Positions 5,672-9,404 of a DNA stretch of 9,404 bases are shown here, piece after piece. Each line of letters starts with the position of its first letter. The first letter of the stretch is position 1. Position numbers and translations under genes: made by a program. Under the pieces are notes generated by a model that worked only from the letters and a program-made list of their open reading frames with translations, made no database searches and was not told the DNA's origin. The DNA comes from an uncultured Eubacteriales bacterium (GTDB taxonomy: Bacteria > Bacillota > Clostridia > Oscillospirales > CAG-382): contig URJL01000061.1 of NCBI GenBank assembly GCA_900548115.1, forward strand, positions 1-9,404. Reading direction: 5' to 3'.

Positions 5672-6543
5672 GTTGATTCCTCCGTTGTATTGTGCAATAA
5701 ATTTTGTGTTCGGTAGTAGTTTTTTTCGCGTCCCGTTCCCTTTTTCACTTCGAGCAGTCCCGCGCGGGTAAGGCAGTAAAGCATTTTTCGCGCAAGCTCC
5801 GAATCAATCCCACCGAACGCACAGAGCGTTTTGATCGAAAAAGGATCGTCGGGGGGCAAAAGACGCAGAAAATCGCGCGCCGAAGAAAACGAAACGACGT
5901 CATAAAGCGCGGTCGGAATGCGGTCGATGCGCACCGAGCCTTTTTTTCGGTCGGCGGAGCGTTTTCCGCACAAAAGGCGCAATTCCTCGCCCGCCAGAAG
6001 AAAGACCGAAAACGAAAGATTTTCGTCGGTCAAAAAATCTTTGATATAAATAAGCTCCGAAAAGATCGAATAGACCGAGCCTTTTTTCGGACTTTTGCGC
6101 ATTGCCGAGCGTTCTCCCGTTTCGGGGTCGACCCAGCCGATTCTTTTTTCGCAAAAAACGGGATAGACCACCGTCACGGGAAGCGACGGCAAAAACGAGA
6201 GAAGCTTCGGCTTCAGCGCGGAAAAGTTGCGGGTCTGCACCTCGTAGGCGTGTCCGTCGACCATCACGTCGATGAATTTTTTGTCGAACGGAACCTCCTG
6301 CTCGTCGGGGTTTGCCGAGATATAATTTTTCAAAACGAGATGCAGCGAGCCCTCGCCGAGGCTCCCGATGTGCGTGTTTCCCTCGCGCGAGCGGGTGTTC
6401 AGCGTGCGTTTGGCTTTGCCCGGGACCGACAGCGACGGGTGAAAATCGTTTTCGGCTTCAATGAGCGACAAAAGATTTTTCGCGCCGCAAAAACGCGCGG
6501 GGTCAAAGGGGATCGCGAACGCTTCGGAGCGGTTTTCGCTCAT
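5668..6543 (-). CDS. Hypothetical protein with PD-(D/E)xK-like and winged-helix parts
   Basis: A 291-residue protein I cannot assign to a named family. Residues about 55-115 carry an arrangement like a PD-(D/E)xK nuclease core: E64 in a helix (GEGSLH), D92 (FIDVMVDG), E101-V-Q103 on the next strand, then K111. The lysine position is occupied by Q103, a known variation. Residues about 232-285 look like a winged helix (FSIKTLCAF..LARKMLYCLTRAGLLEVKK). The start chosen is ATG at 6541-6543: it overlaps the preceding stop (ATGA) and has AAGGA about 9 nt upstream. A GTG at 6568-6570 would add nine residues but lacks a ribosome binding site. Nuclease activity is an inference; it could be a non-catalytic DNA-binding regulator. 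Confidence 0.6.
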   Translation of the reverse strand: MSENRSEAFAIPFDPARFCGAKNLLSLIEAENDFHPSLSVPGKAKRTLNTRSREGNTHIGSLGEGSLHLVLKNYISANPDEQEVPFDKKFIDVMVDGHAYEVQTRNFSALKPKLLSFLPSLPVTVVYPVFCEKRIGWVDPETGERSAMRKSPKKGSVYSIFSELIYIKDFLTDENLSFSVFLLAGEELRLLCGKRSADRKKGSVRIDRIPTALYDVVSFSSARDFLRLLPPDDPFSIKTLCAFGGIDSELARKMLYCLTRAGLLEVKKGTGREKNYYRTQNLLHNTTEEST

Positions 6544-6962
6544 TGAGCGCTTTCCTTGTGCCGACTGCACGGGGAGGTGAAATAGTTCGTAAGATCGAGC
6601 GTGAAAACGCCGTCCTTTTCGACAAATTCCAGCTTGCGCGCAAGGTCGCGGTCGGAATCGCGATACGTCGCCTTATGTATCCCGCAAAGATCGACGAAAT
6701 TTAAGGGCGCCTTTGCCAAAAGATAGCGCGCGAGATAATCGTCAAGCCCGTCTTTCAGCTTTACAAGATCGATCACGCCCACATCCCCCGCAATGTGAAA
6801 CAGCGAAAGTCCCAAAAATTCTTCGGTTTGTTCTTTCCCCTCGCCCGCGCTTTCGCTTTCACATGCCGCAAAGCACATAAGATCGGGATCGTATTCGAGC
6901 GAAAGCAGCGCGCAGTATTCTTTTTGTTTTTCCTTGTCCCGTACCGGCAACACCTTTAACAT
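6540..6962 (-). CDS. GNAT-like small protein, possible acyltransferase
   Basis: A 140-residue protein. The second half reads like the C-terminal part of an N-acetyltransferase fold: a strand FVDLCGI (89-95), a helix DRDLARKLEF (104-113) in the place of the usual 'A..LGF', then the strand VFTLDL (119-124). The first half has strands around 17-33 and 50-66. The acetyl-CoA pyrophosphate loop (Q/R-x-x-G-x-G/A) is not evident, so activity is uncertain and it may be a degenerate GNAT. AAAGGAG lies about 10 nt before the ATG. It begins 22 nt after the pseudouridine synthase stop and overlaps the next gene by 4 nt, so it is part of the same transcript. Confidence 0.6.
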   Translation of the reverse strand: MLKVLPVRDKEKQKEYCALLSLEYDPDLMCFAACESESAGEGKEQTEEFLGLSLFHIAGDVGVIDLVKLKDGLDDYLARYLLAKAPLNFVDLCGIHKATYRDSDRDLARKLEFVEKDGVFTLDLTNYFTSPCSRHKESAQ

Positions 6963-6984
6963 GATACAAAAGCTCCTTTTTGCC

Positions 6985-7698
6985 TTACAGATTTTTTAAA
7001 TATTCGGTCTCGGAATGGTTTAAAAAGCGCCATTGACCGGGGCGAAGCGTTCCGATGTTCAATTCGCCCACGGCAATGCGGCGAAGGCGCATGACCTCCA
7101 GTCCCACCTGCTCGCACATCTTGCGGATCTGGCGGTTGCGTCCCTCGGAAAGAGTGAAGCGAAGCGTGGTCGCACCGTCCTTTTTGGCGATGAGCGCCAC
7201 CGTGACGGGCTTGATTTTATAGCCGTCGATCACCATCGGCTCGTTCAAGCGCGTGATGACCTCGGGCGCGATCTCGGTGCGCACCTTGACGTGATAAATT
7301 TTTTCCAGGTGGTTGCGCGGGTGCATAAGCTTGTCGGCGACCGTTCCGTCGTTGGTCAGAAGCAAAAGCCCCTCCGATTCCATGTCCAGTCTGCCGCACG
7401 GATAAACGCGCTCGGGAAGCTCCTCCATCAGCTCGGGAATGCATCTTCTGCCCTTTTCGTCGCTCATGGTCGTGACATAGCCGCGGGGCTTGTTCAGCAT
7501 GACGTAGACCTTTTCCTCGGTGCGGCGGCAGGGTTTTCCTCCCACTTTCACCTTGTCGTGTACGGGGTCAATCTTCTGCCCGATGAGCGCACGTTTTCCG
7601 TTGACCGTGACGTGTCCCGCCTCGATCTCTTTTTCCGCCGCGCGGCGCGACATGACGCCGCAGTCGGATATGAATTTTTGAATGCGAATTTCTTCCAT
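6985..7698 (-). CDS. rluB: 23S rRNA pseudouridine synthase, RsuA/RluB family
   Basis: A 237-residue enzyme that isomerises a uridine in ribosomal RNA, most likely position 2605 of 23S rRNA as for RluB. An N-terminal S4 RNA-binding domain (residues 3-60, IRIQKFISDCGVMSRRAAE) precedes the synthase domain. The catalytic aspartate is D105 in GRLDMESEGLLLLTND, preceded by the family motif LNKPRGYVTT (68-77). The length is normal for the short form in Firmicutes. AGAAAGGA about 8 nt upstream fixes the ATG. It is the first gene of the minus-strand run and is divergent from the carboxypeptidase across 79 bp. An RsuA-type (16S) target is possible. Confidence 0.93.
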   Translation of the reverse strand: MEEIRIQKFISDCGVMSRRAAEKEIEAGHVTVNGKRALIGQKIDPVHDKVKVGGKPCRRTEEKVYVMLNKPRGYVTTMSDEKGRRCIPELMEELPERVYPCGRLDMESEGLLLLTNDGTVADKLMHPRNHLEKIYHVKVRTEIAPEVITRLNEPMVIDGYKIKPVTVALIAKKDGATTLRFTLSEGRNRQIRKMCEQVGLEVMRLRRIAVGELNIGTLRPGQWRFLNHSETEYLKNL

Positions 7699-7777
7699 TT
7701 GGATTCCTTTCTTTTTTCATAAACACGCTGCCTTGCGCATAGTCTGATATCGAAATGCCGTTTCGCGGGGGAAAAAC
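7699..7777. other. 79-bp divergent intergenic region
   Basis: Must hold the promoters for rluB (minus) and the carboxypeptidase (plus), or they are transcribed from beyond it. I found no convincing -35/-10 pair in either direction. A short dyad CGAAA-TGCCG-TTTCG lies at 7751-7765. Confidence 0.5.
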
Positions 7778-8923
7778 ATGCGGGAACGAATTCGAAACAA
7801 GCTTCAAGCCTTGGCGGCGATATTGACTTTTCTTTTGCTTGCGGCGGGATATGCGAGCCTTTCTCTTACACGTGAGGAAAGCGAAACGGACGCGCTTTTC
7901 TCGGGGCTTTCGCAGGATTCGCCTCTTTTTGTCGACGCGGTCGCGGGACTTTCGGGGGAGGCGGAGGCAATTGTTTTGTACGACGCGCTGACCGACACCG
8001 TGCTGTATGCGCACGGGGGCGACAAACGTCTTCCGATGGCAAGCACGACCAAGATCATGACGGCGACGGTCGCGCTCGAGCGGGGCGATCCCGACGCCGC
8101 TTTTACGATCCCCGAATCGGTCTGCGGGGTCGAAGGTTCTTCGATCTATCTTCGCGCGGGCGAAGTTCTGACGCTGCGCGAGCTTTTGTACGGATTGATG
8201 CTCGAATCGGGCAACGACGCCGCCGAAGCGGTCGCCGTATGCGTCGGCGGAACGAAAGAAAACTTCGTCTCGATGATGAATGAAAAAGCAGAACAGCTCG
8301 GGTTTTCCTCGACGCATTTCGACAACCCGCACGGGCTTTCGTCCGAAACGCATTACACGACGGCAAAGGAGCTTGCCGCCCTTTCGGCGTATGCTTTGCG
8401 AAACGAGACGTTCCGTAAAATCGTTTCGACCAAGAGTTATACAATCCCCGAGCGGGAAAACTGCGCCGCACGGTATTTTTCCAATCACAACCGCCTTTTG
8501 CGTTCGCTTCCGAACTGTACGGGAGTCAAAACGGGTTATACCGCCGCGTCGGGGCGCTGTCTTGTGACGAGTGCCGAGACCGACGGCGGGCGTTTTGTTG
8601 CCGTCACGCTGAACGATCGACGCGATTTTTCCGATCATAAGGTGCTTTTGAATTATGCCGCCGAACAGTATACGACGCTTTGCGCCGCGAAAGAGAGTGA
8701 GCTTTCGCTTCCAATAAAAGTGCCCGCCTTTTCCGAAAAAGCCCTCTTTGCGGTCAATGACGTCCCGCTTTGCGTCACCGTTCCGAAGGATTTCTCGGCT
8801 CCGCTCTCGGTCACGGTGAAGATCGATCGTGCGGCGCTGAAAAAAGGCGGGGAAAACGCCGTCAGCGCCGTCGTTCGGGCGGGCGATTACACGGTGCGGT
8901 ATACGCTTGCGTGCGGGGAGTGA
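7778..8923 (+). CDS. dacF: D-alanyl-D-alanine carboxypeptidase (DacF/PBP5-like)
   Basis: A 381-residue penicillin-binding protein that trims the terminal D-Ala of peptidoglycan stem peptides outside the membrane. A hydrophobic segment at residues 10-28 after a basic start (RERIRNK) is a signal peptide or membrane anchor. The transpeptidase motifs are complete and ordered: S89-x-x-K92 (STTK), S144-G-N146 and K251-T-G253. The part after about 285 is a short beta-rich domain like the PBP5 C-terminal domain. The protein ends at LACGE without the C-terminal amphipathic helix that anchors most of this class, so the N-terminal segment may be the only anchor. GGGGG lies about 7 nt upstream of the ATG. 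DacF is sporulation-linked in Bacillus, but a vegetative DacA-like role is possible. Confidence 0.93.
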   Translation: MRERIRNKLQALAAILTFLLLAAGYASLSLTREESETDALFSGLSQDSPLFVDAVAGLSGEAEAIVLYDALTDTVLYAHGGDKRLPMASTTKIMTATVALERGDPDAAFTIPESVCGVEGSSIYLRAGEVLTLRELLYGLMLESGNDAAEAVAVCVGGTKENFVSMMNEKAEQLGFSSTHFDNPHGLSSETHYTTAKELAALSAYALRNETFRKIVSTKSYTIPERENCAARYFSNHNRLLRSLPNCTGVKTGYTAASGRCLVTSAETDGGRFVAVTLNDRRDFSDHKVLLNYAAEQYTTLCAAKESELSLPIKVPAFSEKALFAVNDVPLCVTVPKDFSAPLSVTVKIDRAALKKGGENAVSAVVRAGDYTVRYTLACGE

Positions 8924-8965
8924 CGGGGGAGGTTTTGTCGAAGATTTTTGATGGCATGACATCCG

Positions 8966-8990
8966 ACGCACTTTTCACTGCGCCACGCAA
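8966..8990 (+). repeat. Repeat family D, copy 1
   Basis: The core GCACTTTTCACTGCGCCAC recurs at 9166-9184 with one difference (C for T before GCGCC). Both copies follow a GACAT element by a short distance. Confidence 0.6.
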
Positions 8991-9016
8991 GGTTGTACCG
9001 GCAGAGTTTCACTCTG

Positions 9017-9155
9017 CCCACGCTATGTTGACATAAAATTCAGATGCGCGCCCAAGCCTTCCCCTCGAGGGGAAGGTGTCACGGCGAAGCCGTGACGGAT
9101 GAGGTGCGCCCATGCGGAGCATGGACGAATGCGCAATGGCAAATTTAGTTGACAT
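9017..9155 (-). repeat. Repeat family B, full copy 2, inverted
   Basis: Read on the minus strand it matches 266-403 along its whole length: ATGTCAACTAA, TTGCGCATTCG, a CCATGC/GCATGG hairpin (9107-9127), GCACCTCATCCGTC, a middle hairpin (GTCACGGC/GCCGTGAC, 9078-9096), the 20-bp palindrome (9057-9076) and the tail ATGTCAACATAGCGTGGG. Confidence 0.8.
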
Positions 9156-9162
9156 AACACTC

Positions 9163-9187
9163 GGCGCACTTTTCACCGCGCCACACA
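9163..9187 (+). repeat. Repeat family D, copy 2
   Basis: Second copy of the GCGCACTTTTCAC.GCGCCAC segment, placed directly after the inverted family B unit. Confidence 0.6.
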
Positions 9188-9240
9188 AAATTTCACCTCA
9201 CCGAAAATTTCCATCGCGGCTCGCCCGCACTTTCGCGCGG

Positions 9241-9323
9241 GCGCACCTCTTCCGTCGCCAGTCGGCGACACCTTCCCCTCGAGGGGAAGGCTTTGGTGCG
9301 CATCTGAATTTCATGTCAACATG
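9241..9323 (+). repeat. Repeat family B, copy 3 (5' part different)
   Basis: From GCGCACCTCTTCCGTCGCC through the palindrome (9271-9290) to the common tail (9300-9323) it matches copy 1. The segment before it is a different hairpin, 9222-9243, instead of the ATGTCAACTAA..CGCCCA head. Confidence 0.75.
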
Positions 9324-9366
9324 ACACGGGTAAGGCAAAATTTCGTCGGCATAACAAAGGTAAGGC

Positions 9367-9400
9367 GAAGTTGCATTCCGACCATCGGAATGCAAGCTTC
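9367..9400 (+). repeat. Family A hairpin, diverged copy 3
   Basis: GAAG-TTGCATTCCGA-CCA-TCGGAATGCAA-G-CTTC, followed by GCGG at the window edge. It has the same loop, arm length and single-base bulge as 199-232, with stem changes that preserve pairing. Confidence 0.75.
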
Positions 9401-9404
9401 GCGG

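Larger units (their letters stand above)
8958..9404. repeat. Right mosaic of dispersed hairpin repeats
   Basis: A non-coding chain of repeat modules: a family D copy, the hairpin 9000-9018 (GGCAGAGT-TTC-ACTCTGCC), an inverted family B unit, a second family D copy, the hairpin 9222-9243 (CGCCCGC/GCGGGCG), a third family B copy, and a family A hairpin at the window edge. No terminator is seen right after the carboxypeptidase stop; the first repeats begin about 35 bp downstream and could serve. Open frames here (for example 9112-9324) are repeat read-through. Confidence 0.8.

Noticed and set aside
5704..6546. A 280-codon plus-strand frame opposite the nuclease-like gene
   Set aside because: Arg/Phe-rich shadow composition. 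The minus-strand frame has start/stop coupling with both neighbours, so that is the real gene.
6544..6570. Nine-residue N-terminal extension of the nuclease-like protein from a GTG start
   Set aside because: No ribosome binding site before the GTG, and a 31-bp overlap with the upstream gene. The ATG at 6541-6543 has AAGGA and an ATGA overlap.
7568..8971. A 467-codon minus-strand open frame opposite the carboxypeptidase and the start of rluB
   Set aside because: It is antisense to two well-recognised genes, is extremely rich in Arg/Lys, has no domain, and arises from codon bias on the true strand.
1..9404. tRNA or rRNA genes
   Set aside because: No cloverleaf with GTTC-type T-arm and CCA-side pairing and no rRNA signature was seen. 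The GTTC motifs at 2477-2629 are part of operator-like dyads, not T-arms.

Overview
The window looks like a chromosomal segment of a Gram-positive, gut-type Clostridia bacterium. This is inferred from strong AGGAGG-type ribosome binding sites, consensus sigma-A promoters (TTGACA-17-TATAAT), a DacF-type D,D-carboxypeptidase beside an RsuA/RluB-family pseudouridine synthase, and abundant short hairpin repeats, including one built on CCTTCCCCTC/GAGGGGAAGG. Species cannot be fixed from the sequence alone.

Layout. (1) 1-461: a non-coding mosaic of hairpin repeats whose right edge supplies the last codons and stop of the next gene. (2) 442-2404, minus strand: a tight phage DNA-packaging operon of a small Cys/His-rich protein, terminase small subunit and terminase large subunit, each joined by a 4-nt ATGA overlap. 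No portal or capsid gene follows within the window. (3) 2405-2640: the operon's control region, with a perfect sigma-A promoter surrounded by three GAAC-N4-GTTC (LexA/SOS-box-like) dyads and a fourth degenerate one, plus a possible 38-codon leader ORF. (4) 2640-3220: a gene-free stretch with several dispersed hairpin repeats. (5) 3221-4711: a monocistronic GH39-type glycosidase with its own consensus promoter and a strong terminator. (6) 4763-7698, minus strand: a four-gene run of 23S rRNA pseudouridine synthase, GNAT-like protein, putative PD-(D/E)xK-like plus winged-helix protein and sugar-phosphate-type nucleotidyltransferase; the last three are linked by ATGA overlaps. (7) 7778-8923, plus strand: a divergent D-alanyl-D-alanine carboxypeptidase. 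(8) 8958-9404: a second repeat mosaic of the same families as at the left end, one unit inverted.

Most of the genes are ordinary housekeeping or accessory functions. The points most worth attention are the multi-dyad, apparently SOS-type control region driving an isolated terminase operon, and the modular repeats at both ends. Repeat copies share a 24-bp tail ending in ATGTCAACATA but have different heads, and their hairpin stems differ by paired compensatory changes, which points to a maintained RNA or single-stranded DNA structure.
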